Shown: piece by piece, positions 8,159 to 21,100 of the stretch | How positions within the stretch are numbered: position 1 is the first letter of the stretch | Layout of the letters: every line of letters begins with the position of its first letter | Assembly (NCBI RefSeq): GCF_001949145.1 | Contig: NW_019091481.1 | Coordinates: 83,670 to 133,479 of the forward strand | Direction: 5' to 3' | Source: Acanthaster planci | Taxonomy: Eukaryota > Echinodermata > Asteroidea > Valvatida > Acanthasteridae | Length of the DNA stretch: 49,810 bases | Notes under the pieces: model-generated | Database searches by the model: none | Told to the model about the DNA's origin: nothing | Seen by the model: only the letters and a program-made list of their open reading frames with translations | Made by a program: the position numbers and the translations under genes

Positions 8159-8555
8159 GCGCTGGGAAAGGCTGATGGCCTTGCGCATATTTTACTGAAG
8201 GAAATACGTCACACGCGGTAACAGCTAACGATAAGCAGATCATCGTGGGTAAGTTTCTGCCAGCCTCATTGGTGAAGATCTCCTTAGTACACTTTCGTCC
8301 AAAACTTATCAAGATAACAAATGGTTTGAAATGTTGCCCAATAACACATGATATTTGGTAAGAGGATAAAATACCGTGATTGTCCCAAGGCCATTTTTTT
8401 CTTCAAAGCCGACACTCGCCTGAGCCTGAGCATTACCATTGGCTAACTAAAGTTTAAATAATGCGTCGCTAACAGGAGGTGATTTCCTCGCGGTCGGAGG
8501 TCGTGCACACTGTAACCAATCACAGCGCAAAAGCCATCAGCCCTTCCCTGGGCGC
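8159..8555. repeat. Inverted pair of about 29-bp GC-rich repeats next to the element edge
   Basis: The plus-strand segment 8159-8186 (GCGCTGGGAAAGGCTGATGG...) closely matches the reverse complement of 8525-8555 (GCGCCCAGGGAAGGGCTGAT...). Each ends in a GCGC tetramer. The GC-rich tract begins sharply after about 8050, unlike the element to its left. It may be the ends of a separate small transposon or a foldback; no target duplication was found. Confidence 0.3.
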
Positions 8556-8742
8556 TGGGCGACGAGCGAAGGCCAAACCATGCATGTGCCTCGAGAGCGC
8601 CCGAAACTCGTGCATAATGGTATCCCCTTTAGAATCTAGACCAGAGTGCTCCTCTAAAATTTGGAAGAAATTCCCATATTTCGTGTACAAAACTGAAAAC
8701 AAATTCTTCAAGTCGTTAACTAGATGGTCGATAATCCGCTAG
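8520..8742 (-). other. Unrecognised open stretch, possible orphan exon
   Basis: On the minus strand about 73 codons are open from a candidate AG acceptor near 8743 to TGA at 8520. The translation has helical, charged segments (KNLFSVLYTKYGNFFQILEE, GDTIMHEFRALSRHMHGLAF) that look more protein-like than most random frames nearby. I cannot match it to any family and see no partner exons. It overlaps one arm of the GC-rich inverted repeat, so it may instead be repeat-derived. Confidence 0.15.
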
Positions 8743-8749
8743 TTTGGGA

Positions 8750-11700
8750 CGAGGCAACTAAGTGGTTTAAAGGTATGAATAGATCTATACAGTGTAGATC
8801 GCAGCAAACCGTTCATTCAAATTTATTTCTTGTGTCCTGAACTTATCAACTCCAATGTAATCTGCTAAAGAGATTGTGCATGATTATTTTGGGTTCCAAA
8901 CCTCACTTTCTGTAATGTTGCTGAAAACATTAAGATATAACCAGTCATAGATTTAAATTATTCTTAACAAACACTGGCACGAATTTGATTTCAACTTTCA
9001 TTTTGTTGATTTTATTTTAACTCTCATGTTCCCAAAATGTAGTTTTATCACAGTTTCAATTCAAGATGGCCGACTCATGAATACGGTCTATAACCGACTT
9101 TGCTGCGAGTCGTTTATAGTAAAGAACACTTTTTAATTCTTTGAAATGGGAGTTTGTCCCCAGCATGGCCAGAAATCACATGATGTTAGACTGCATAAAG
9201 GCCCGCAATAACATTGGCGCAACTCTGTTTTTACAAGACATCATGTTTGCTTCAAAATTCGCTCAGGAAAACACAAAAAGTACGGACAATGCATCCTGAA
9301 AACGACAGGCCTGGGATGCCATAAATTTATATTACAGTTCCACACGCTTACATGGCTGGAATAAAACCTTTGGTGTAATACTGTAAATTTAGCACGAAGT
9401 ATTGCACAATGACATTAAATAGCTTTATAATTCAGACCAGATGAAGGGTTATGCGTGTGGCCACCCAATTCGATGTAGAAATACGTCAATTTGACTTATT
9501 TCTATAAAATATAAACGAGATGAAAGTTGGGTAACAAATACTTTGAAAAAAATAATAAAGACTAAATTTTAAAAAGTATGACACTTGGGCCTGTAAAAAA
9601 AGTTCGGCCGGTGCTACCGCACAGATCTTTCAGAATTTAAAACTAATTCCAAATGTCTTCATCATTTTCTACTTCAGACGAAAACAATGTGTCATGTAAC
9701 TATGATTTGCACAAATTATGTTGGACAGTCTACAACCTCCGCTTCCAAATTTCGAGCACACAGAAGCATTGCAGTGGTGAATAACTCCCCAGTAATTTAT
9801 CTGTCTTTGCATCCCCCGCCCTTATTCCAAAGTTATGTAAAATTTACATTTAAATGTACTAGCACTGAAAAATACGTGTACTTCCAAACAAAAACAGAAA
9901 ATAAAAACCATTTAAATCCAAACTGGTATTAAAACCCACAGTTCAACAAAGACAATGCAACATTCAAACTTATATTTAAAATACATATTTTAAAACATCC
10001 AATTTGTCAGTATTAAACAAATCCATTTGATGGAAGACTTAATTCAATCACAATATGAACTGTTACATGCACCAACATAGATTCATTTGAAACATTAATA
10101 TACAACTTAACTATATCGCCTCGTATTTTGCGTATAGTGCACTTTCTGTGGAATTCAACTCACAATTGCAATTTTCAAAAAAAAAGCTAGTACATGTTTA
10201 CAACATAATAATTGCAAAACAAGTTTCCTCACTCCAGTCTCTTGAATATAAACCCATTGGAGCACAATGGACGAGCTTAATCAGTTTTTCTTTTAGAAAG
10301 AAAATCTAATTTTCCCTACTAGTTTAACTATTAAATCTGCACACGTTCAAAATCCCACAGAAACATTCCAGTCAGCCGCAGCATGTAAGGGATCCGCTGT
10401 CCACTCGTGAGCAAGTTTTGATATAGACTCTAGCACTGGTAATTCCTTGTAGCCGATAAAATTACTTTGCATCAAGGAACGAGAAACAATAGATCGTTTT
10501 CTTCTACATTGTGTCCCAAGGGAGTATCCGTATAAGCTTTTTGAAAATAATTTTAAAAAACTAACTTGATTTTTTTAACTTCACCCCACAGGAATAGAAA
10601 AGTAGCCTACATTCCTGTCAACAGCTAAATTTGGTTTTGCAGGACCAAAAACACTTGAGCTAACAAAAACGTTCCGTATTTAAGTTACTCATCCCATTTA
10701 TGACATACACATTAATTATTAAAACTGCTATGTTATTTACAAGTGTGATAGGTTTTGATTTTGGCAATCGGAAGAAAAGGCACTGCTTTATACAGGAACT
10801 TTGAAACGCACTTGTTATCAATCAAAGTAAAAAAATCGCTACACTCACTTTGATAACTGAACGATTACAAATAAAAACAGCCGTTGCACTCCATATCCTG
10901 TTCTTTTACAGAAAATATCAACTTCTAACCAGAGGCTAGCTTTGGTTACAGATGTATAGTACTTTCTTCTCAATGATGAAGGAAATGTACTATGGAGTCA
11001 TTTTACAAACGTTAAGCCAAGTTCACATTCCAACAAATATACTCTTTCAGTTGTCCTAGGGTACGACGGCTTTTAATATAATTTTCATTGTTTTTACATT
11101 TATTACAGGTTTTTCCAGTTAATTCCGCACTTCTTCCATTTAAAAATGCTTAAAGGTAATTTCAATTTCGTCAAAGAGGGCTCACTCACCCAAAATGTTG
11201 ATTCCAATTTGGAAACAACACCACTAGATGTCACCTTTAGAACATTGAATTTCTTGACAAAACATTCGCATTCGTCCTACTTATCGTAATTTTCGTTTAA
11301 TTTCAGGAATGGCGCCGAATAACAAAAGCAAGTTTGTGTTTTAAAAGTCATTCATTCAAATAAATAAGGCAAAACATTTCGCAATCATTACACAACTCAA
11401 CATATCTGACATTCTCTTGTTAAGTAGAATAAAGGCAAAAGCTTTGTACACAGATTTATATCAATGACGAAAGTAGACGATTAAATCGGTGAAATGAATG
11501 ACAAAAATCGAATTTGCTTTTCCAATTCAACGCCATTCCCGGAGTGAGAAAAAATGGCAAAGAAAAGGAGGAAATAAAACTTTCTTTGAAGTAATTTAAA
11601 TTGAAAGAAGCGTGAAATTAGACGGGAAAACCTATGTTGATGACGCTGTTCACTTTCAGTACTGGTTGTCTCCTTTGACAGAGTGTTTATATTTTAGTAC

Positions 11701-12141
11701 TGCTAAAAATAATTAGTGAAAGAGGGCGCTGTAACAGTGAGTACCATCCAAATTCAGTAAAATGGGAAAACATTATAGGCCTACACGAAAATGATGCACA
11801 TGCATACAGAGAATTTTCTCTGCAAAATGAGTGAGAATTAAGTAATCTGGAATAACCAATTTGTCTCTCATAGGTCAACAGGAGGGAAGGAGTCTTGGCA
11901 AAATTGTAGCCCCTTTTCGTCTGATATCCAGTTGGATCTTCAAGAACAAGAACAACTGGTATTTATGCGGACGGAGATAAGCACATTTCCAAAACACTTG
12001 ATACCTCAAAATATTCTGAGTGATTTTTTGCCAGTTCCTCGAAGTTCAGAAATACAACATAAGCATGTTGAAAAAAATCCTCGGACGTTTTCTCGCAGAA
12101 GTTTTCCACGAGTAAAACTGGTCAGAAGTCACACAGTCATC
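8750..12141. other. AT-rich stretch without recognisable genes; includes likely 3' UTR
   Basis: No coding exon, RNA gene or clear transposon end was recognised. It lies downstream of the sialyltransferase stop at 12142-12144, so its right part is probably that gene's 3' UTR. A candidate poly(A) signal on the minus strand (AATAAA read on the minus strand) sits at 11099-11104, about 1 kb past the stop. Other AATAAA-like words occur, so the choice is uncertain. Confidence 0.4.
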
Positions 12142-15100
12142 TCAGTTTCTTATGTACAGATTGATGATGCCGAGTTCATGCAGACGTCGCCACAGGGCAT
12201 TTTCTGCGTTGTTGTCATGATTGGCAAAAAATACATGTTTCTGAAATTTCTTGTCGTAGTAGTGCTCAGAAAACTTGGAGTAGCTCCCACCAAAACCATA
12301 TACATTGACCTTAAGATGTGAAAAACAACAAAATGTCATGAACAATGTTTTGATGGGTGATATAGCATCACTCACCGTGTTATTTATCCTTTAAATGTAG
12401 CACTAAAACGGCAAATATCCAGTGTCTGCAAAAGCACTTAGAATGGAGAAATACGAGGCATAAGCCTCTCCAACTGCTTTTGTTTTGTCGCAACTGCCGG
12501 TGTACGGTACTGTGCTGCTGGACAACCGCCAGGTTTTTTGGAGACCACCACAATAGCCCCGCAACACTGGTTCCGTGCCGTCGTTCTCGATCGACGAGTA
12601 AATTATAGTAACTTTAATAGGAATTGAATCCACTCACTTTCACGAGAAGAATCCGATACGTGTTATCACGTTTTCTTTGACACACTAAAAAAATGTAGAC
12701 TCGGCAAACAAGCACGCACTTCGGCTGCTATCTTTTTTTCTAGAAGCTCCAAATGTACACACATAAGGTAGCCCACGCTTCAGCCTAAAATTCAGGTCAG
12801 TATACTCCTATACTGACCGCGTTATTCTCCGCAAGTCTCTTGCCACTGCACGTGAACGCGAGTGCATTCTCACACACCAGTTAGGTTCCACTTCATCTTC
12901 AACCAATTCTCCTTCATTTCGGAACAAGTCTCACAATTATTAAGACCAGCTAAAAGTAAGATTTTCCGTTTACGCATCTTAGAGATTAATGCATAATATT
13001 GTGCATTTTCTACCAAAACTTATAAAAAGTAGTCGTTTTAATGCATTTCGGCCGCAACGATGCCAGTAATAACATGTATTTTCATACCTCGCGTGTTTCC
13101 GAAATCAGCCCAGTTGGTTGTGGACAGAAAGTGCATCTTATTCGTCTCGAGTTGATTTTCATTTTATACTGGTTTCTGGGTGTCCTATCTACCTCCCAAA
13201 TCCGAGATGTCGCAATGTTTGAAACTTTTTCCTTACCTATTTAAACTTTTGAAAGCAGGCATTTTCACAAACAAAAATAAACGGGAAATATTTTAAACAT
13301 TTGCATACACTTAACAGCAATAGAAAGTTGCACAACCTTTGAATCAAAGAAACGTGCATGGCATGGGCCCTTTCAATTTTTAGTTTCAATTATCGACCCA
13401 ATCGGCTTCCTAGTATATCTCCACGCAGTTCGATTTTTGTTTTGTTATTTTTTTTTTATTCTTATAATCTACTTGCCGTTTCATTACCCTTTTTGCGGAA
13501 AGGCAGACACAATTAGGAGGGCACTATTTGGATATTTGCGTTTATTCCAAATTTACCTCTAATTGTGTCCGCCCTGCGTTAATTACATGGTTCTGTTCTT
13601 CAATAAGCCATAACCGTCTGCCCTGTCATATTCGTAACGAAGAATATACCTGTATGTGGGAAATTTGTGCTCGGTCAGAAACCCTCTGGCAGGGGAGTAT
13701 TGAAACTGATAGTAAGTTAATCCTACCTCATCACACGTGTGTAGAGCAAGCAGTAACATAATAGCGCCAGTGGTCGGTCTATGGACTAACTTGTGCTGTG
13801 CTGTAGAGTTCACCCAACTACAAATTTAAAAGGTTCATTCACATTAACGATGTGTCTTGCACGGAAGTCTTTTTCACAGTTCTTTTAAAAATTGGATACC
13901 GATCACGATACGTGTATGTGGCAAGGGAGAACCCCCTATGTGATACATATGTTATATACCCTCGGCCACTGCACCTACTACATCCCCCCTTCAATCTACA
14001 AAAAAAAACAAAAAGACACAAACAAGGGTCCCCCTCGGCCCCATATTGTGCATCACAGGACAAAAAATTGCACACACCATTATAGTACCATAGATAAAAT
14101 TTATAATACATTGGTCGTCAGCATAAGCACTTCTTAAAAAAGCACTGAGAATTTGTTGTCAGTAGAATATGTATACACTCCATTTTGTTCAACGATAAGG
14201 GCGTTTATTTCATTATTACTTCAAGCATTTAGGAGTGTGTAACTTAAGGCGTGCCCTCAGAAAATGTATCGCTATTCTATAGGAAAGATAATGAAGGTCT
14301 GACGCTTGTGCATAAAAAATGCCAGCGACAGAACATGTGTATGTCTGAAATTCTGCATGTGTCGAAAATGCTGTAACAGTTCTCTAGTTAGAGGCCACCA
14401 AATAACAGTTCAACAGAAACAATGGGAGAACGAATTTAAAATTCACATTCAGAGGTATTCACTCCTTAATACCACGCCCTCTGGAAAATTATAAACACTG
14501 AGAATTAATCATCAAAATCGGTGACCTCTCTGGAAAATCCCATTACCAGACAAGATACCATATTATTGCAATATGCTGCATACAATGCAGTGTTTTTCCT
14601 ATTTAACATTTCGATCAAATCATCAAAATCGGTGACCTCTCTGGAAAATCCCATTACCAGACAAGATACCATATTATTGCAATATGCTGCATACAATGCA
14701 GTGTTTTTCCTATTTAACATTTCGATCATTTAATTTTGAAGATATAAATGAATAAAGATACGTGGTTTGATTAGAAATATAACATTATTATCAGTGACAT
14801 TAGAATATCACTGATGAATGCTTTGGAAATGTGGCGGGGAACAGATTTAGGGGGAAATATTTCCAAACACCATATTCTATGTGCCCCAGAAAATATAAAT
14901 CGACAGCCGTATATCAAACGTACAAAAATTGAAAGAGCAACATTCCTTTGAAGATAAGGACAATGGATTGTTTTTCGTTTAAAAAGTGAAACAACTGGGT
15001 CATAGACCCTATTCCATTGTTCTCCATTAAGTGAACTTGTGAGTATACAAGTAAACAGTGACAGTCAGATAAATCTGTGATAGACCAACAATTAGCTTCA

Positions 15101-18100
15101 ACTCATTGATAGACTAAGCAAAATTAAAATCCTTAACGTACCTCCATTTAAGATATCTCTGAAAGTCTGGATGTACAAGTTTAACGTCTTCTGCATGCAA
15201 TTTCTTCACGAAATTGGGTGGCGGTCTAAAATACAGATTTTAAAATAAATTGTAAAAAGGCACTGGGGGTAAAAGGCATAGAAGCCTGAATAAATTAGCG
15301 TACTATTATGAATCTTTAGATTACAAAATTGCCTTTTCTCTATCACACAACATCGAGTCTATTACAACACACAAGGTAAGGGTAAATTCATTGAATGGGG
15401 ATGGTCTTTCTCGGAGGTGTTCACAAAGGACTATTCATTATATATAACGAGTTTGCCCTCACCCAACGTATATTAATAAGCACTGCATGCTCAGTGCTTG
15501 TCCGAAGAGCTTGCAAAAAACCTCACAAGCTTACTCGGGTGGGACTCGAACCCACCCGAGTAAACTCGGACAAGCACTGAGCATGCAGTGCTTATTAATA
15601 TACGTTGGGTAAGGGCAAACCCGTTATATATAATTAACATCTCCCCAACGCAAAAATACATCTTGGAAAGGACTATTCGTGAAAACTACATTTGAAAACT
15701 GAGATGCATAACTGGAAACATGCAGTGTTCTTCAACTGGGCGACTTCGAACATCTTTTATCTTATAAAGAAGTTGCATATTTTGTTACCTTCTGTATTTG
15801 TCAGCACTATGAGGAGGAGGTCTGTCATTCAATACAGCATTCAGATAACTGTAGGTCCAATCATTGTCAGCAAAAAACACATACCGAATTCCCTAAAACA
15901 AAGGAATTAGAATTGAAAATGGTCATGAATTTCAATAGCACAGTTCGCGCAAATATCGACAAATCTGAACAAAGTAAGATAAAGACTAAAAACGAGATTT
16001 CTCGGGAAAAACACTGTGTGGCCTGTTTCAGGGTAATTACGTGAAGTTTTGTGACTGTCAAATGAACGATTCATATTGTTAACTCTAAAACTGTATAACT
16101 ATTAATTTTATTCGTATAAACATGACAATTTAGGCCGCTTAAACAAGTTTTGAGAATATTTTACCACGAACAATACATATGAAAAGGTTTACAGCGTTAA
16201 CGTTTTTACGCATCTGAATAAGCACATTACAATTTAAGTCAGATTTTTCAAATGACTTCACAATCGCACGTCTCTCAACACAGAGAAATCTCCTCAGTCG
16301 CTGTACCTTTCCATAGGGTGGTTCTCTGAAGCCCAATCGAGCGCCACCTCGTAGAGAGTTTGAGAGAGTTACCATGGTAAAGCAATAAAATGACGTTTTC
16401 GTTCCAAGGTCACGTTCATAGCCTTTAGTTAGCGCGACATTCACCCTGAGAAAAAAAGGTGGTCCAAATGGAAAGCAAATCAGAGTTTCCATAAAACTAT
16501 TAGCAGATAAAATTGTAAACACACATGGAATGAATGGTACAAAATATGCATGTAGGCCTATCTTGCATCTTGAAATGAAAAATACAATTTAGTATCAGTG
16601 CAGGTGCAAAAATATCGGAATACCCTGAAATATCATACCCTTGAGATGACTAGATTTAATGACAGATTTCTGTTAGGACATGGATTTGTTGAAAAGGAAA
16701 ACTATCAAGCTCTACTACTCAATGGATCTGAATATACAGCGTTAATATGCAAACACTATTTCCAGATGCCATTTTGGCACAAGTCCCAACTCACAAAGCC
16801 AGTAACTTCAATGTATTAAATAGTTTCGTTGCTCTTCTGTGTAAAAAGTGACGCTTACATTAATTTCTTAACCACGTCAAACCAACTACATCAGACACAT
16901 AAACATAAACAGGTTATGATTTTAAACTGTTACGATGGACTAGTAAAGTATTCTCATTTTTCTCACGGTCTCTTCTCATGCAACCTTTGCGCGTTTCCTT
17001 CAGGACCCAATGATAACTGTATTAACATATGTAGTCCGCACATACATGTACAAGTCATAATATAAACAGAGTCTGCAATACTGTTTCATGTGTTGAACGC
17101 AATGACCTTTACCACGTTTGTCAACTATCTAAAAGTCATGACTTTCAAAATTAATTTTGAATTTTGTACTTCATAGCTGATAAATTTACACACTGCAAAA
17201 ACTTTGGTGTTGATATCAACAATTTTGGGTGTTATCAGATGAGCACATCATGGGTTGTTACTTTAACACCGCTGGCGTTATTTTGCAAACCTGTAAGTGC
17301 TACAATGCACAAGAGGGTGTTTACAGTAGCACCAAATAACACCAAAATTTTAACACCAGTGAAAAGTGTTGGTGTAGTCTTCTGATAACACCAGGGTGTT
17401 AAATTTGACACCCCAGGTTTTACAGCTTTTGTCTTTCTTTCATTTGGTTTTACACGGCAGGAAAGACTAAACCAATTATAATTTAGCATTATCGTTTTAC
17501 TTGCTTCCCACTTTGTTCAAAATAGAAAAATAATTCTTCTATCTGTTTGAATAAAGTCATTTTGACAATGCTTCTACTGAAGAAAAACAAATCTGCGTCT
17601 CCTGACAAGTCGACAAATCACCTAGGTAGTATTAATCCACCAGACTGCGTATATCAAAATCATTTACTTTAAATACAATCCTTGTCTGTAACACGAGTAA
17701 ACCTCTTGAATTCCTGAGTCAGTGGCTGCCAGCAAAAGGTTACGAAGTTCCGACAGTTTTACTACACGTTCATGTAAGTATTTGTCCGAAAGTACTTTAA
17801 TGTGACTTGAATATACTACAGCCAATAGTATCTGTTATGTTGTTTTACATGTATAGAACCGTGGTTCTCATTTCCAGACAAACATCTTCCTGAAACTGTT
17901 TACCAATATTTTTGTTGGGAGAAGTCAAATGGGTTTTATCGTCATTGTTTTTCAGATTCCATCCATGTTCAATGGCTTCACCGTGTACTATACTACCCTC
18001 CCACTGTTCACCAACAGAGCTACGTTATGCTTCTCAGCCCAATGTACATGCACATCTAGCTGTACTATGGGTATTAAACGCAATAGTCTGATTCCGGTGG

Positions 18101-21100
18101 CTATATGTCTGAACCCTGAGGTCATGCTCGGGTTGGTGGAATTCATAGAAAAGAAATGAGAGCACTTTACAAGTAGAATACCAGCCAAGACGAATTGTCA
18201 ACCAGTATACTCCTTCACTGTGTAACCCTTCGGTAGCTTTGATGTAATTGTACATGGCTAACACATGATGGCTGGATCTGCTCTATAATTATGAGAACGT
18301 ACATATTTTTGAGACGGGGGGTATTGACAGTACTTGAGAATACAAACGAGACGTGCTGAGGTCTTTCCATTAGTTTTTGTCAGTGCTGTTTAGAGATAAA
18401 CAAAGTATCGATGTGCTTTAACTGAGCTTAAGAAAAAACATTTTGTTAAAATCGCTGACCTCTAGCATCGAAAGTGAAATTAAGTAGCAAACAGTCAGAG
18501 GCCAAAAAGTCAAGGAAAAAAAGACAAATGGGAAATGAATCTTGACCAGTTGTACAAATGTGGCACCTGTATTAAACTTGTGGATGAAAAAGATAAGAAT
18601 TTCATTCGAAATATCATTAACTTTTATTTTGATTTTGATGAAATACCCGACTACAACAAACTATTTATGTATGTTTCCGTGACCAATATAGGACACTAGG
18701 GGGAAGTTCTTCTCTTTTTCCTGGCTGTTCATTTTAATTGTTTTCGTTTACTTTTTGCTTCAAACTTATCATATAACAATCAACATCGTGAATGCCGGGA
18801 GTCCGAGAGTGGTAGATCCACCAATTTTGTTGCCAAACAACAAATATTACATCGGAAATATGAATTTTTATCATTTTCCCTCATTATATTTATCAAGATG
18901 AAATTTAAAGCTTTTCATGGTGGAGGTAGCAAGTAAACTAGATAGGTTTGCGGTACAACCATGGATATATCTCTGGTGGATATACCCGTGGTGAAAACCT
19001 ATCTAGTTTACTTCTAATTATAAAGCCATTAGAAATCAAGCTTTGCATGAAGTGAGACGACGGTCTGTGAGACAAGGTCAAACAAATTAAACACACTGCA
19101 ATGAGGAAAGCAATGGTTGACTGAGTAAACTAATTGCACTACCTGAAGACGTAGTCATGTGCATCAATCTCTTTTCCTTTATTTGATCCGTTCATCATAC
19201 CGCCATTGCCGATGACAGCACATCGTGCACATCCTATGTCCTTGGGGATAAAGCCATCGACAAAGCGATCGTCAAACATGTACCTGTTGTTGGGCATGTT
19301 GAGAGCTTTTAATGCCTCTGAGATTTCTGTAAAACAAATTTACAGGCCAAAAGATTAATACTGGGTTATTTATGCACCCTCTTTGGATCTGATTAACAAG
19401 GACAACATACACCTAAAATATTGGAACAGTGTTTGCCGGTTCTATCCCGATTCTTGTAATACAGAATCTCTTCTTTCAAGAGTCACTACACAGTTTGGAG
19501 TTCACTCTTAATTTTGACTAGAATCAAGGATGAGATTGAAGAAAAATGAAATGCCTGCTTAAAGACACCCACAAAATAACAATTTCTTGCGTTGTGTGTC
19601 AACTTTTATCACCCAAAACACCTTAATTTAGATCTCAGCACTTTCCCAATTGTTTAAAAAATCTTAAATTAGGGGAAAAAATGGCAGTCCCACACTTGTA
19701 AAATTCATTCAACTACGTAAATTTCTTCCAATGACGCGAGAGTAAATATTCGCAGACAAAAATAAGAGGTGTTTCGCTTGCACTTGACAACATAAATAAA
19801 CTATCATAATTCCTTTCTTTTCGCAGCCTCCGTAGTTACTTTGTGCAAGCTCAACATTTAACGAACAGTTTGTTTTTCAGTCTCCTCGTTGTTTAGGGAA
19901 GTCAGTCAGAGGTGAATGTAATACCATAGAGGATCATGCATGCAGCGTGAGATATTACAAGAGAAGCAGTTATCCCAAAGCAGTTATCGGGGGGTTGTAA
20001 GTGTGCCAGTCAGTCATAAAATGCAGACGGGTTATATGGCTTCTAGTGTTTATATCTTTTGTTATTGCATTGTCTCAAACAATCGTTACGAGAAGACTCA
20101 CACGAAAGAAGAAAAGGCCCCACCTTTTTCATCCATGTCTTCCCAGCCGTTGATTCCTTTAAACTTCGACAACCTCTGGTACTCGTTATGGCTAAAATGT
20201 TCGTCGAACAGAAGTATTGGTACTTCAGGCAAAAACTTTTGGTTAGACAATGTCTCTTGCAGCATTTTCTTTCGTACTGTCGTTGGACATCTCTATATTT
20301 AATTAAAGAAAAAAGTATCCAAGAATGATTTGTGCATTGTTTGTGCAGAATATTTATTTTGAAAACATTCTTGAAATATGTGCAGTTAATTTTAATAATC
20401 TAGAAGACAACCACAATCTTGACCAACTTCTTCCTCAGCAACGGATAAAGACAGTGTTTGTCAGTAGATTTACATATGCCAAAATACTTTAGTTACATTA
20501 AAAAAAAACCTCAAGCGTGTTGACATTTTCCAATCATTTTGCTTTCTCTACAATAAATATTCGACCCAACAGGAGAGCGCTGTCGGGACTAATAAATGTT
20601 AGACATTAAAAGAAATTCCGAATAAAACACGACCCTCGCATTAATACTTGACTGAATATTTCTTGATGCACAACGGATCGTTTCTTGTAAATTGGCCATA
20701 GAATTAACGATGCATTAGCACGTCTGGCAAGTCTTCAATTCACGACTTGAATGATCAATCAAATGCTAATAACAGGTATGGCTCGCTTAACAGAATGTTA
20801 AACGAATCATGAAGATTTCAATCTGCAACCGAGACCAATGTTCACTTTTTAACTACAGCCCAATCTACTCGAGTTGCTTAAGACTTTTCTAATGTTGCCT
20901 ACTTTTCGTACAGGCGTTAAAAGTGTATCCAGGCTCCTGTCAGGTTTTACCTCAAAATGGATTTGCCTAATTACTTTTAGACATTACCGCACTTTCATTT
21001 GGCATTTAGTACAAGCAGTAGCAGCAACAGTTCGTGTGGTAATTACATACAAAACTGCAAGCAAGGAAACAAGATTCAACTGAAATGATAATCCTTATTT

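Noticed and set aside
12403-12633. 76-codon minus-strand frame just upstream of the last sialyltransferase exon
   Set aside because: It lies in the last intron, is not in phase with the exons on either side and interrupts a well-matched sialylmotif S junction.
14505-14733. Open frames on both strands through the 111-bp tandem repeat
   Set aside because: Product of a repeat whose length is a multiple of three; lies in an intron.
15533-15563. tRNA gene suggested by a B box
   Set aside because: Only the T-arm-like palindrome is present; no acceptor stem, D-arm or anticodon arm can be drawn.
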